64,000 nucleotides of DNA from Cyclobacteriaceae bacterium YHN15 (GCA_003797895.1 RKQB01000001.1:124001-188000); one strand, 5' to 3'. Positions 1-9,557 are shown, numbered from the stretch's first letter. Notes: a model not told the origin generated them from the sequence alone. A program made the numbers and translations.

Positions 1-115
1 TATCACTCATGGGGAGATTTAAATAAAAAAAATTATGCATGATTCATTTTGCATCAAGTTTGGGCGTCAAATCGTATTTAACTGAATTTTCCCTGTACAA
101 AAACAGGCTATTCCC

Positions 116-1462
116 TTATTTATTCACATTGTCTATAAACTTTCTGATGATTTCATCAAAGTAAGTGCCATTGTAAGGGCCGAACCAGTTCATTTCCCGT
201 ACTTCATATAGTGCTTCATCATAATATTCATCCGGTGTGATATATCCTATATAGCCCCCGTTAAAACAGGTAATTATCAGATTCAGCCCATGGTCATTTG
301 CATATTTTTCCCAGCTTTCCATAAATACACCTGAAATTTCGCCACTTGAACTGATCAACAGGGTGTTTCCTAAGAGAATCAGATCAAAATGGGCATTGGT
401 TTCACCAAAAAGATTGTTGAATACCCAAGGTCTTAACCTGACATTTTTGCCAATTTTGTAATGTGCTTTCCTTAAGGCCAAAGGAAAATCTGCTACACCA
501 AGATCATGTCCTTGGATAAGGGTTATGCTTTCTTCACTTTTTTGAATGTATTGGTAAAGGGAATTTGCATAATTCATTACATGTTGAGGTTCCTTTCCCC
601 CTGCAACCGGTTTATGACTGCCAACCGTTCCTGCGGCAAATAAGGCCAATTCATATTCATTATTTTCCATTGTTCCGGTCAGGTAATTAGGGTAGTCACC
701 GGATAGGCCCATGAACTTGGAATTCATAATAGTAGAATGAGCCGAGTATGTCAATAAAGTGGCCTTTTGACCGGATTTTTTTTGTAAAATCAATTGTCTT
801 ACATAAGGGTCAACGGGGTCATTTTCAATTAGTCTATTGGAAAGCAATGTATCTGCAGCTGTTTTTTGGAAAAGGATACTAACGGTATCCTTTTTCCCCA
901 GCGCATTTTGCAACGCCTGTATAGTTTTTTCTTCTAACATGCTCACCACATCCTTATTATATCCCCCAAAAGCAATTTTACCCAAGAGACCAGGCATGTA
1001 ACCTCCAATGCCACTATGGGTATGTGTGGCAGTGAAATAAATATGGTCAAATGGAAGACGTTCTTTCTTTATTCTTTCCTGGATTTTATGGTAAAGGAAT
1101 GGATGAACAATCATCAGTTCATAGTTCAAAAATGCTACCTGAGATTTCCCATTGCTGATTACAATACTTCTTATGAAACTGCTGTCCTGAACGAATTCAT
1201 ATTTTCCCCGAGGTTTATAACCCACTAAATTGACAGGTGTAGAGGGTGTGCTGTTTACTTTTGACCAGCCTGCAAGCCAAAAGCTTCCTTTACTTTGTTT
1301 TAATTTAAGGGTATCCAATCTATCGAGGCTTTCCTGATAGTATTCCATTTCCTGATATGGTCTCCTATCAATTTTGGTCAAGGTTGCCATAATGACAAAA
1401 AAAAGTACCCCAAATATCCATGCTAGAATTCTGAATAGACGATTGAATTTATTTGATGGCAT
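116..1462 (-). CDS. Neutral/alkaline ceramidase-like hydrolase, membrane-anchored
   Basis: This 448-residue protein resembles the N-terminal catalytic domain of neutral/alkaline non-lysosomal ceramidases, zinc amidases that release fatty acid from ceramide. The strongest sign is the zinc and substrate motif TATHTHSGIGGY near residues 145-155 (H147, H149). An NGGYIGYITP-type stretch near the C-terminus also fits the family. A single hydrophobic segment at residues 11-29 suggests an uncleaved anchor with the enzyme outside the inner membrane. The usual C-terminal Ig-like domain of full-length ceramidases is absent, and many Bacteroidota homologues are similarly short. It stands alone, convergent with nothing recognisable on its left. 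The real substrate could be another N-acyl lipid. The family call is fairly sure, the substrate is not. Confidence 0.75.
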   Translation of the reverse strand: MPSNKFNRLFRILAWIFGVLFFVIMATLTKIDRRPYQEMEYYQESLDRLDTLKLKQSKGSFWLAGWSKVNSTPSTPVNLVGYKPRGKYEFVQDSSFIRSIVISNGKSQVAFLNYELMIVHPFLYHKIQERIKKERLPFDHIYFTATHTHSGIGGYMPGLLGKIAFGGYNKDVVSMLEEKTIQALQNALGKKDTVSILFQKTAADTLLSNRLIENDPVDPYVRQLILQKKSGQKATLLTYSAHSTIMNSKFMGLSGDYPNYLTGTMENNEYELALFAAGTVGSHKPVAGGKEPQHVMNYANSLYQYIQKSEESITLIQGHDLGVADFPLALRKAHYKIGKNVRLRPWVFNNLFGETNAHFDLILLGNTLLISSSGEISGVFMESWEKYANDHGLNLIITCFNGGYIGYITPDEYYDEALYEVREMNWFGPYNGTYFDEIIRKFIDNVNK

Positions 1463-1587
1463 TGTAGGAAAACTGAATTACAAATGGAATAAGATAGTAA
1501 TATTTACTAAAATATAGAAATAATATTCCCAAAGATGGGAGCCTTAGCCTTTAATTGCGCGAAATCAGTTTTCGAATATTTAATAGC

Positions 1588-2772
1588 TCAATATTCAAAG
1601 GTTCCATGGGTGCTTTGAATAGTGACTTTTTTGCCTTCGAAAGGTAGAACCCTACCAATGATTTTTGCCTCAACCCCCAAAGTTTCTGCAATGTCGATAA
1701 CCTCTTCTGCATAGCGTTCTTCCAAATAGATCTCCATTCTATGACCCATGTTGAAAACCTTGTACATTTCCTTCCAATCTGTTCCGCTTTCTTCCTGTAT
1801 GGTTTTGAAAAGCACCGGAGTATCGAAGAGGTTGTCTTTCACCACATGGACATTATCTACAAAGTGGAGCACCTTGGTTTGGGCGCCTCCGCTACAATGT
1901 ACAATTCCATTGATTTTAGGGCGAAGATATTTCAAAACGTCCACCATAATAGGAGCATAAGTTCTTGTAGGAGAAAGTACAAGCTTACCCATATCCACAG
2001 GCAATCCGGGTGCAGGGTCAGTAAGGTTGTATTTGCCGGAGTACACTAAATCGCCAGGTAAGGAAGGGTCGAAGCTCTCCGGATACTTTGTTTTCAAAAC
2101 CTTGTTAAAGACATCATGTCTGGCAGAGGTAAGTCCATTGCTACCCATCCCACCATTATAAAAATCCTCATAGGTTGCCCGGCCTGATGAAGCTAATCCA
2201 ACTACCACATCACCTGGCCGGATCTTATCATTGGAAATCACCTCATCCCTTCTCATCCGGCACGTGACGGTGCTATCCACAATCACAGTCCTGACCAGGT
2301 CACCCACATCTGCTGTTTCACCACCTGTTAGAACGACATTGACGCCATGATCTCTCAGCATTTGCAGGACCTCTTCTGTACCATTGATAATGGCTGAGAT
2401 TACCTCTCCCGGAATAAGGTTTTTGTTTCTTCCGATAGTAGAAGAGACCAGTATATTGTTGATGGCTCCAACACAAAGCAAATCATCAATATTCATGATG
2501 ATGGCATCCTGTGCAATTCCTTTCCATACACTAAGATCTCCGGTTTCTTTCCAATACATATAGGCCAAGGATGATTTGGTACCTGCCCCATCGGCATGCA
2601 TGATGTTACAATATTCAGGATCATTACCAAGCGTATCGTCAACGATTTTGCAGAAAGCTTTTGGAAAAAGACCTTTATCCAATTTTGAGATGGCCTGATG
2701 TACATCTTCTTTAGAGGCAGAAACGCCCCTTTGCATATACCTTTCGTTCATGGAGGGATTGGAATTGCTCAT
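1588..2772 (-). CDS. purM: Phosphoribosylformylglycinamidine cyclo-ligase (AIR synthase)
   Basis: PurM closes the imidazole ring of AIR from FGAM with ATP in purine synthesis. The 394-residue protein has the AIR-synthase motifs: a glycine-rich ADGAGTKSSLAY stretch, the dimer/ATP segment IAQDAIIMNIDDLLCVGA, and VLTGGETADVGDLV. It is longer than the E. coli enzyme (about 345 residues), as is usual for the Bacteroidota form. The start at 2772 (MSNSNPSMNERYMQRGVSA) was chosen because the conserved YxxRGVSASKEDV region follows directly; the reading frame stays open for 23 more codons upstream. It is divergent from metK, with a shared 205-base control region. Confidence 0.93.
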   Translation of the reverse strand: MSNSNPSMNERYMQRGVSASKEDVHQAISKLDKGLFPKAFCKIVDDTLGNDPEYCNIMHADGAGTKSSLAYMYWKETGDLSVWKGIAQDAIIMNIDDLLCVGAINNILVSSTIGRNKNLIPGEVISAIINGTEEVLQMLRDHGVNVVLTGGETADVGDLVRTVIVDSTVTCRMRRDEVISNDKIRPGDVVVGLASSGRATYEDFYNGGMGSNGLTSARHDVFNKVLKTKYPESFDPSLPGDLVYSGKYNLTDPAPGLPVDMGKLVLSPTRTYAPIMVDVLKYLRPKINGIVHCSGGAQTKVLHFVDNVHVVKDNLFDTPVLFKTIQEESGTDWKEMYKVFNMGHRMEIYLEERYAEEVIDIAETLGVEAKIIGRVLPFEGKKVTIQSTHGTFEY

Positions 2773-2977
2773 ATAGGGAACAAAGTTAAGGATTAAATGG
2801 GTGATTGGAAGAAAATTTGATGAAGCTTCGAAACAAAGCACATAACTGAAATTATTCTTTTAAATGTGACAGTTTTCAATAATGCGGGATGCTAGTATAT
2901 CATATCCGGTTTTTTATTTCACTTTGAAACCTTATTTTTACGGACCATTAGAAAACGCGAAAAAATCCATTATTTAT

Positions 2978-4231
2978 ATGCCTTATTTATTTACTTCGGA
3001 ATCAGTATCTGAGGGTCATCCTGATAAAATAGCTGACCAGATTTCGGATGCCTTGATTGATAATTTTTTGGCCTTCGATCCCCGCTCAAAAGTAGCCTGT
3101 GAAACACTTGTGACCACCGGGCAGGTAGTTCTTGCCGGAGAAGTTAAGTCTGAGACCTATTTGGATGTTCAAAAGATAGCGAGAGATGTGATCAATAGGA
3201 TTGGGTATACAAAAGGCGAGTATATGTTCGATGGAAATTCTTGCGGTGTACTCTCTGCCATTCATGAACAATCCCCTGATATTAACCAGGGAGTGGATAG
3301 AGAAAACCCCGAAGAACAAGGAGCCGGTGACCAAGGTATGATGTTCGGTTATGCCACAAAAGAAACGGATAATTATATGCCTTTGGCTTTGGATCTTTCC
3401 CATAGGATATTGAAGGAATTGGCTTTAATGCGAAGAGAAAACAGAGAAATCACCTATCTCAGACCGGATGCCAAAGCCCAAGTGACCATTGAATATTCAG
3501 ATGACAATGTCCCACAAAGGATTGATACCGTAGTGATTTCAACCCAACATGATGAATTTGCTGATGAACCAAGCATGTTGGCCAAAATCAAGGAGGACAT
3601 GATCCATATTCTGATCCCCCGATTGAAAGCCCAGCTTAGACCTGAGATACAGGCTTTGTTTACTGAAAAAATCATTTACCATATCAACCCCACAGGTAAG
3701 TTTGTTATCGGAGGCCCGCATGGGGACACTGGTCTGACCGGAAGAAAAATTATTGTAGATACCTATGGAGGTAAAGGAGCTCATGGAGGAGGTGCTTTCT
3801 CCGGAAAGGATCCTTCAAAAGTGGACCGTTCTGCCGCTTATGCCACCCGACATATCGCAAAAAACATGGTGGCTGCAGGAGTAGCAGATGAAATATTGGT
3901 TCAGGTATCTTATGCAATTGGGGTGGCCAAACCAATGGCTATTTATGTCAATACTTATGGGACTTCGAAAGTGAAATTGAGTGACGGTGAAATTGCCCGA
4001 AAAGTAGAACAAATATTTGACATGAGGCCCTACGCCATAGAACAAAGACTCAAATTGAGAAATCCTATTTACGAAGAAACCGCAGCATATGGACACATGG
4101 GAAGGGAAAATGAAGTGGTAACTAAAACCTTTAAGACCCCGGATGGCAAAGCCATTACTTTTGATGTGGAATTGTTCACCTGGGAAAAACTGGATTACGT
4201 CGAAACAATCAAAAGAGTATTTGGATTATAA
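2978..4231 (+). CDS. metK: S-adenosylmethionine synthetase
   Basis: MetK makes S-adenosylmethionine from methionine and ATP in the cytoplasm. The 417-residue protein begins [20 protein letters not shown], with the ATP-binding EGHPDK motif at the expected place. It carries [12 protein letters not shown] (the family's GAGDQG loop) and the phosphate-binding loop [18 protein letters not shown]. The open frame reaches 32 codons further up, but the ATG at 2978 sits exactly where the family starts. A strong hairpin follows at 4237, so it is probably transcribed alone. Length and motifs are normal. Confidence 0.97.
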   Translation: MPYLFTSESVSEGHPDKIADQISDALIDNFLAFDPRSKVACETLVTTGQVVLAGEVKSETYLDVQKIARDVINRIGYTKGEYMFDGNSCGVLSAIHEQSPDINQGVDRENPEEQGAGDQGMMFGYATKETDNYMPLALDLSHRILKELALMRRENREITYLRPDAKAQVTIEYSDDNVPQRIDTVVISTQHDEFADEPSMLAKIKEDMIHILIPRLKAQLRPEIQALFTEKIIYHINPTGKFVIGGPHGDTGLTGRKIIVDTYGGKGAHGGGAFSGKDPSKVDRSAAYATRHIAKNMVAAGVADEILVQVSYAIGVAKPMAIYVNTYGTSKVKLSDGEIARKVEQIFDMRPYAIEQRLKLRNPIYEETAAYGHMGRENEVVTKTFKTPDGKAITFDVELFTWEKLDYVETIKRVFGL

Positions 4232-4236
4232 AATTG

Positions 4237-4267
4237 AAAAGCGGATTCCAAGCCGCTTTTTGTTTTT
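4237..4267 (+). terminator. Intrinsic terminator after metK
   Basis: Perfect 8-bp stem AAAAGCGG / CCGCTTTT with an 8-base loop, followed by TGTTTTTT. It begins 6 bases after the metK stop codon. Confidence 0.85.
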
Positions 4268-4403
4268 TCAGGACAAATTTCAAATAGATCCTTACGGCTG
4301 TAGTGTCCTTAAATCAAAGGAATCAATTTAAACAAAAAAAGGTTAAACGAATATGCCTGATGGAAATCCCATCGAAAGTAAAATTCAATTTAAATGAACA
4401 TCC

Positions 4404-4607
4404 ATGAGAAAATTACAGTTTAAAACCAATGTTAAATGTGGTGCTTGTGTAGCTGCCATTACAACTGAAATGGATAAGGTGGCAGAAGGTTCCTGGCAAG
4501 TTGATCTTTCCCATCCTGACCGGGTTTTGACAGTGAATGGGGAGGTCAGTGAAGAAAGCATTATAAAGGCCTTGGATAGCTCCGGATATAAGGGAGAGCG
4601 TATTTAA
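4404..4607 (+). CDS. Small heavy-metal-associated (HMA) domain protein
   Basis: This 67-residue protein is a single ferredoxin-fold HMA domain of the type used by copper chaperones and in the N-termini of metal P-type ATPases. The metal site is C12-G-A-C15, in the loop after the first strand; the more usual GMTCxxC is replaced by NVKCGAC. The second half (VLTVNGEVSEESIIKALDSSGYKGE) matches the helix and final strand of the fold. It abuts the M16 peptidase gene with only a short gap. No copper ATPase or metal regulator is nearby, so the metal and partner are unknown. Confidence 0.75.
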   Translation: MRKLQFKTNVKCGACVAAITTEMDKVAEGSWQVDLSHPDRVLTVNGEVSEESIIKALDSSGYKGERI

Positions 4608-4639
4608 ATTTGTTTGAGTTTATTTTTCCAATTTCATCC

Positions 4640-5881
4640 ATGATCAATTACCAACAATTCGTATTGGACAATGGCCTTCAGGTGCTGGTTCATGAAGACC
4701 ATAGCAGCAAAATGGCTGTGCTCAATATTTTGTATAAGGTAGGTTCACGTAATGAAATACCCGGAAAAACAGGACTGGCACATTATTTTGAACACCTGAT
4801 GTTCGGCAGTTCAAAGAATGTTCCTGTTTTCGATTCCGCCCTGGAAAGGGTGGGAGGTTCCTGTAATGCCTTCACCAATACAGATATCACCAATTACTAT
4901 ATTACACTTCCAGCGGTCAATATAGAGACGGCATTTTGGTTGGAATCTGACAGGATGCTGCAGCTTAATCTCAGTGAAAAAACCATCGAAACCCAAAGAA
5001 AGGTGGTCATTGAGGAATTCAAGCAGCGTTACTTGAACCAACCGTATGGGGATGTGTTTCATCATATTAGAAATCTTGCTTTTGATACTCACCCTTATCA
5101 ATGGCCCACTATTGGAAGGGAAATTGAGGATATTGTCAATTACAAAAGGGAGGACGTAGAGGAATTTTATTTTACCCATTATAGGCCGGACAATGCTGTA
5201 ATGGTGGTAGCAGGAGATGTTACTTTGGATCAGATCAAACAATTGGCAGAAAAATGGTTCGGAGATATCCCTTCCGGGAAAATTCCAAAAAAACCAATTC
5301 CTCAGGAAATGCCCCAAAGAGCCAAAAAGATACTTACTGTAGAGGCGGATGTTCCAACAGATGCTTTATACAAGGTGTTTCATATGCCAGGTAAATTACA
5401 TGAGGGGTATTTACAGGCCGATTTGATAACCGATATTTTGGGATTTGGCCGCTCCTCCATCCTTGAACAGCATTTGGTTAAAAATGGGGATGTTTTTGCT
5501 TCAGTAGGAGCATATATTTTCGGAACAGTGGATCCCGGATTGATGGTGTTTTCCGGTAAAATGGAAAAAGGGCAGAAAACTGACTTGGCAGAGAAAGCAT
5601 TGAATGAGGTATTGGAAGAATTCATCCATTCAACAATTTCAGAAAATACCCTGAACAAAGTAAAAAACCAAGCAGAAGCCATGAAAACCTATGAGTCCAT
5701 TCAGCTGTTAAACAGGGCAATGAGTTTGGCGTATTATGCTCATTTGGGTAATGCGGATTACTATCAAACAGAATATGAAAAGAAAACCCGGATTCCTTCT
5801 GACAGTATTTTGGATTGGTCAAAGGAATTACTGAAGGAGGAAAATGCTTCAGTGGTTTATTATAAGTCTATTTCGAAGTAA
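4640..5881 (+). CDS. M16 family zinc peptidase
   Basis: This 413-residue protein is an inverzincin of the M16 family (pitrilysin / processing-peptidase type). The inverted zinc motif HYFEH lies at residues 48-52 (H48, E51, H52). A distal glutamate is available in the IEEFKQR helix. The LDNGLQVLVHEDH start and the later PDNAVMVVAGDVT strand are typical. The length is one catalytic half; many family members work with a second, inactive half encoded next door, and none is present here. There is no signal peptide from the ATG at 4640, which is the first ATG after an in-frame TTG at 4610. It may be cytoplasmic, or the export signal may not be recognisable. Confidence 0.88.
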   Translation: MINYQQFVLDNGLQVLVHEDHSSKMAVLNILYKVGSRNEIPGKTGLAHYFEHLMFGSSKNVPVFDSALERVGGSCNAFTNTDITNYYITLPAVNIETAFWLESDRMLQLNLSEKTIETQRKVVIEEFKQRYLNQPYGDVFHHIRNLAFDTHPYQWPTIGREIEDIVNYKREDVEEFYFTHYRPDNAVMVVAGDVTLDQIKQLAEKWFGDIPSGKIPKKPIPQEMPQRAKKILTVEADVPTDALYKVFHMPGKLHEGYLQADLITDILGFGRSSILEQHLVKNGDVFASVGAYIFGTVDPGLMVFSGKMEKGQKTDLAEKALNEVLEEFIHSTISENTLNKVKNQAEAMKTYESIQLLNRAMSLAYYAHLGNADYYQTEYEKKTRIPSDSILDWSKELLKEENASVVYYKSISK

Positions 5882-5898
5882 AAGAGAAATTGGATTTT

Positions 5899-5930
5899 GA
5901 TATTGGGATATTAGTGGATATTGAGATATT
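5899..5930. repeat. Short GATATT reiterations
   Basis: Four GATATT units at 5899, 5907, 5917 and 5925, spaced 8-10 bases, lie in the gap before ispF. An A/T-rich stretch resembling other degenerate intergenic repeats of this window follows them. No function is apparent. Confidence 0.4.
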
Positions 5931-5998
5931 AAGTCTTGATTCTTAAATCTTATGTCTCACTTCACTTAACAAACTGTGTAAAATATTACTTAAAAAAT

Positions 5999-6481
5999 AT
6001 GAATAACTTCAGAATTGGCTTTGGATATGATGTACACCAGTTGCATGAAGGGTTGGATTTTTGGTTGGGTGGTATCAAATTGGAGCATGAAAAGGGGGCA
6101 TTGGGTCATTCTGATGCTGATGTATTGATCCATGTCATTTGTGATGCACTTTTGGGTGCAGCCAATATGCGGGATATCGGTTACCACTTTTCAGATAAAG
6201 ATCCCAAATATAGGGGTATTGACAGTAAGATATTGCTCCGGGAAGTAATGAAACTGATCCGTGATGCGGGCTATGAAGTGGGTAATATAGATACTACCGT
6301 TTGCTTGCAGGTGCCTAAAGTCAATCCCCATATTCCAGCCATCAAAACCTGCCTATCAGAGGTAATGGGAGTTGAGGAAGGAGCAATTTCTGTAAAAGCC
6401 ACGACTACGGAGAAGTTAGGATTTGTAGGAAGGGAGGAAGGAGTTTCTGCTTATTGTGTAGCCTTGATCTATAAAAAGTAA
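5999..6481 (+). CDS. ispF: 2-C-methyl-D-erythritol 2,4-cyclodiphosphate synthase
   Basis: IspF forms the cyclic diphosphate MEcPP in the non-mevalonate isoprenoid pathway. The 160-residue protein has the zinc site GYDVH (D11, H13), the GHSDADVLIH segment with the third ligand, and the C-terminal KATTTEKLGFVGREEG signature. The ATG at 5999 gives the standard MNNFRIGFGYDVHQL start; an earlier in-frame start would add 21 unlikely residues. It is followed after one base by mnmD, so the two are probably cotranscribed. Confidence 0.96.
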   Translation: MNNFRIGFGYDVHQLHEGLDFWLGGIKLEHEKGALGHSDADVLIHVICDALLGAANMRDIGYHFSDKDPKYRGIDSKILLREVMKLIRDAGYEVGNIDTTVCLQVPKVNPHIPAIKTCLSEVMGVEEGAISVKATTTEKLGFVGREEGVSAYCVALIYKK

Positions 6482-6482
6482 C

Positions 6483-7169
6483 ATGACTAGAAAGGTCAAG
6501 ATCATTACCACTGAAGATGGTTCCCATTCTCTTTTTGTACCGGAATTGAATGAGACCTATCATTCTTTTCATGGGGCTTACAGGGAGTCGGTGCATGTGT
6601 TTATGCTTTATGGATTGGAAGCTTGGTATATGAGAAACTCTGACAGGTTTCCGATACGTGTTTTTGAAGTGGGGTTCGGAACCGGATTGAATGCCTGGCT
6701 AAGCATGGTTTGGGCGGAACAATATAAAGTTCCTGTTTTATACCACAGTATCGAACCCTTTCCTTTGGAAAGGGAGGTGTATTCCCAGCTAAACTATACC
6801 CAGGTTGATCCTTCCATTTCGGAATATGCACTTTATTTTAATAGGTTGCATCAAGCCCCTTGGAATGAAGGAGCGGTGATGTCAGAGTACTTCAATATGA
6901 AAAAGGACATCACTACTTTGGAGGATTCTGTTTTATATCCGGCTGATGTGGTGCTTTTTGATGCTTTTGCACCTAGCAAGCAACCCGAACTATGGACGAA
7001 GGATATCTTAGCCAAGGTGGTGGAAACCATGAATCCGGGGGGAGTATTTGTGACCTATTGTGCCCAAGGGCAACTGAAAAGAAATCTTAAAGACTTGGGA
7101 TTGGAAGTGGAGACTCTGCCAGGCCCTCCTGGGAAAAAGGAAATGACCCGGGCTTGGAGAGTTGATTGA
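6483..7169 (+). CDS. mnmD: tRNA 5-methylaminomethyl-2-thiouridine methyltransferase (MnmD type)
   Basis: MnmD methylates 5-aminomethyl-2-thiouridine at the wobble base of tRNA, the last step of mnm5s2U synthesis. The 228-residue protein equals the methyltransferase half of E. coli MnmC and lacks the FAD oxidase half. It shows the SAM loop VFEVGFGTGLNAWL, the family motif FDAFAPSKQPELW, and the late GGVFVTYCAQGQLKRNL and GPPGKKEMTRAW segments. One base separates it from ispF. A stand-alone MnmD is the usual arrangement in Bacteroidota. Confidence 0.9.
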   Translation: MTRKVKIITTEDGSHSLFVPELNETYHSFHGAYRESVHVFMLYGLEAWYMRNSDRFPIRVFEVGFGTGLNAWLSMVWAEQYKVPVLYHSIEPFPLEREVYSQLNYTQVDPSISEYALYFNRLHQAPWNEGAVMSEYFNMKKDITTLEDSVLYPADVVLFDAFAPSKQPELWTKDILAKVVETMNPGGVFVTYCAQGQLKRNLKDLGLEVETLPGPPGKKEMTRAWRVD

Positions 7170-7275
7170 ATTGTAGAGAAAATGATGTTCAATTATTGAG
7201 ATATATGCTGTGATTGAATAATAATCCTCTTAATATTTAAGGATTTGTTATCAAGGAATTAGGCAAGTTAAAAAA

Positions 7276-8016
7276 CTAAGGTTTTGGTTTAGGGATTTGA
7301 TTGATTTTTGAAATCTGAATCAATACTTGACCTGATCCGTCTTTGAAGTACCAGTGTCCCTCAGTAAATTCATATTGCTTGGTAAAGAAGATTCTTTTAT
7401 AAAATTCATCCTCTACTTCCGGTGAATAATCACCCATCTCAGGATAGCAAGCTTTTAAAGAAATTGGTCCTGGTGAAATACTTAATTCATTTTCTGTTAT
7501 TTTTTCCAGATGGAAGTATGTTGAATTACAATGGTGTGAAGTGAACAATAATCTGTTTCTAGGATCGAAGATTAAATATTTTGGAAAATCCCAAATCAAT
7601 TCTTTTTCATCAAAACCGGGGAGATCACCCAATTTCCACATGCCACTAAATTTAATTGCCTCATCTTTAATTTTAGAGAATGTCTTATTCAGTTTATAAG
7701 TTATGTTGGGTGGTGAACTGGGTTTCAAGCCTGGGCTGCTGGTAATCTTCACTTCCAATTGCGAAAAATATCCAACCTCCAATTCAAAACCTTGAATGGG
7801 TTGGCGCAATAATTCCCACTTGGCATTTTGAGGAGATTCAGTCTCACTGATCAAATAACATAAATCATCCGAAATAGCCACATCGACCTCGCAAGGTACC
7901 ATTGAGCTGTAAACCCAAAATCTCTTCAATTCAAATGGGGTTTCATCACCCTGTTTACAGCTGAAAAGCAAACAGATGGAAAACATCAAAGGGATCAGTT
8001 GAGCTAAAGGCTTCAT
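7276..8016 (-). CDS. Lipoprotein of unknown function
   Basis: I do not recognise the family. The 246-residue product begins with a lipoprotein signal (MKPLAQLIPLMFSICLLFSC), with the lipobox cysteine near residue 20, so it is probably anchored in the outer membrane or facing the periplasm. The rest is rich in beta-prone segments and has internal cysteines (ISDDLCYLI, FTSHHCNSTYF, SLKACYPEMG) that could pair as disulfides. Its ending is convergent with mnmD. No enzyme motif is visible. Confidence 0.65.
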   Translation of the reverse strand: MKPLAQLIPLMFSICLLFSCKQGDETPFELKRFWVYSSMVPCEVDVAISDDLCYLISETESPQNAKWELLRQPIQGFELEVGYFSQLEVKITSSPGLKPSSPPNITYKLNKTFSKIKDEAIKFSGMWKLGDLPGFDEKELIWDFPKYLIFDPRNRLLFTSHHCNSTYFHLEKITENELSISPGPISLKACYPEMGDYSPEVEDEFYKRIFFTKQYEFTEGHWYFKDGSGQVLIQISKINQIPKPKP

Positions 8017-8248
8017 GGTTGAAATTTAGCTATTATCAACTGAATGTTAAAAAGATACAATAGTGTTATTTGGTGATATTCAATAATATAAAAATTAATT
8101 TTTGCAGATTTCCCCAAAAGTTATCTAGATCTCTATGGACTTAGTCTTTAGCTTTCGAAATACACCAAAGACCTTACTTAATCCCCATAAGGTTGATGAT
8201 TGGTGGAGGTGCCAGGTGCACTTACAAACACCCATTCGGGTCAAGATT

Positions 8249-8365
8249 TTAAATCTGGATTTTAAGCTGACCGGAATCAAAGCCAAGTTTATTCTTACAA
8301 TTCAAACAATGGGTATTGTCAAAATTCACTAATTGTCCACAATTGTCACATCCAAAAATCTTCAT
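8249..8365 (-). pseudogene. Zinc-ribbon stub of a DUF2248-type zinc metallopeptidase gene
   Basis: A 38-codon frame encodes MKIFGCDNCGQLVNFDNTHC followed by LNCKNKLGFDSGQLKIQI. Two CxxC knuckles (C6/C9 and C20/C23) make an N-terminal zinc ribbon. It closely resembles the start of the putative zinc-binding metallopeptidase family (DUF2248; remembered pattern, not searched), whose members run to roughly 350 residues. A stop follows at 8249, the sequence beyond it has stops in this frame, and no catalytic HExxH region is found before the lipoprotein gene. It is most simply the remnant of a deleted gene. A tiny expressed zinc-ribbon protein is the alternative. Confidence 0.55.
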
Positions 8366-8405
8366 GGGAGGTTTTTTCAATTTGATTCTTCTTAATTATA
8401 AATCG

Positions 8406-9476
8406 TTACTCATTCAAACTATTCCTCCAGGCAAAGGCCAACATAGGAAGCTGCTGATAGCTGTTGATGCCTGCCTTTACCCCTTGAGTCCTTAGAAAAA
8501 GATCATTGGATTTTCTACTGATTTCCAAATTGAAGGGTTTGATCTGTTCATTTGTCCTTTGGATGGAAATGAGGTCATTCCGTATTCCTTTAGGAATTGT
8601 TTTATAAAATTCTCCATAAAGCTCCTTGGACATGCGGTAAAGGTCGTTCATTTGGTATCGGAGTAGACGTAGTTGACCTGAATATTGGAGTAAAGGATCA
8701 TCCGAGTTGGAACAGATTACCCAGGCAATAAAATTGGCTTCACCTTCGTCGGTTACACCATAGCTGTGGGCCATTTCATGGGCAATAGTAAAGGGTTTAT
8801 CCAATGGATGCAAGGTAGGGTCAATATAACTTTCGCCTGTGAAAGGGAAATAGATGCCCAGTATTCCCATCCTTCTCATGAACCCGGCCGGATAAAACTG
8901 TTTGGTTCTGGGTTCACCTGTGAAGTTTAGTCCCAGCAAATAGAGATTCTCCCGCATATTGGACCTGACCAATTTCTCCAGTTCCGGATAGGATATGATT
9001 TGTTCTATGGCAAAAGTATCTTCTTCAATGTTGTAACGTAGCTGATTGACAATATTTCTGGTCAATACCATTTCTCCCATCAACTGTTCCTGATTGAGGG
9101 GAATAGGTTTCATTCCAATCTGCTGGAAAATGGGTATTCTTTGGTAATTGAATCCCCAAAGAACCAGGAAAAAAAAGACCAAAAATCCTAATCCATTGAA
9201 AAGTGAACGCATTGAAAAACCCAATCTCTGCTTCCAATCTTCCTTTTGAATGAATTGGTAAATAAAAAAAACTGTGACTAGAATGACAGAAACCACAAAT
9301 ATGTAAACGGTTGCAAAAGGCAACTGTGAAATGGTCTTATCTATGAGATTCCTTATCCCAGGAAAAAAACTTCTGGAATATATCTCCTCCGTTTTTTCAG
9401 GATTTTGAACGGCAAAATACCTGATCACCAATGTGGTCAGTCCTAAAATGGTCCAAGTCCAATTTCCTTTAAACAT
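8406..9476 (-). CDS. DUF3810 family membrane metallopeptidase-like protein
   Basis: This 356-residue protein matches the Bacteroidota/Firmicutes DUF3810 family. Three hydrophobic segments lie in the first third (about residues 8-22, 55-75 and 93-108), with a large soluble domain after them. That domain carries IAHEMAHSYGVTDEGEANF, a zincin-type HExxH with a downstream glutamate, which suggests a zinc peptidase facing the periplasm; activity of the family is not established to my knowledge. The ATG at 9476 is preferred over an in-frame TTG two codons earlier. Nothing in the neighbourhood tells its role. Confidence 0.8.
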   Translation of the reverse strand: MFKGNWTWTILGLTTLVIRYFAVQNPEKTEEIYSRSFFPGIRNLIDKTISQLPFATVYIFVVSVILVTVFFIYQFIQKEDWKQRLGFSMRSLFNGLGFLVFFFLVLWGFNYQRIPIFQQIGMKPIPLNQEQLMGEMVLTRNIVNQLRYNIEEDTFAIEQIISYPELEKLVRSNMRENLYLLGLNFTGEPRTKQFYPAGFMRRMGILGIYFPFTGESYIDPTLHPLDKPFTIAHEMAHSYGVTDEGEANFIAWVICSNSDDPLLQYSGQLRLLRYQMNDLYRMSKELYGEFYKTIPKGIRNDLISIQRTNEQIKPFNLEISRKSNDLFLRTQGVKAGINSYQQLPMLAFAWRNSLNE

Positions 9477-9557
9477 TTCCAAAAGTATTTATGAAAAAGG
9501 AAAGCACATCCATGTACTTTCCTAAAAATTCTTAAACGAAAAATTATACAGAGTATT

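Noticed and set aside
94-110. CCCTGTACAAAAACAGG hairpin downstream of the ceramidase-like gene
   Set aside because: The stem is only 5 bp and is not followed by a T-run on the gene's strand, so it is not a credible terminator.
2781-2788. CAAAGTTA (TAACTTTG on the minus strand) as a purM promoter
   Set aside because: It would put the transcript start almost on the purM ATG and there is no -33 element at proper spacing.
4811-5317. Minus-strand open frame of 168 codons opposite the M16 peptidase
   Set aside because: It is an antisense shadow; the plus frame carries the complete zinc motif.
8135-8332. Plus-strand open frame of 65 codons over the zinc-ribbon stub
   Set aside because: It is antisense to the recognisable CxxC-containing frame and shows no motif or start context of its own.
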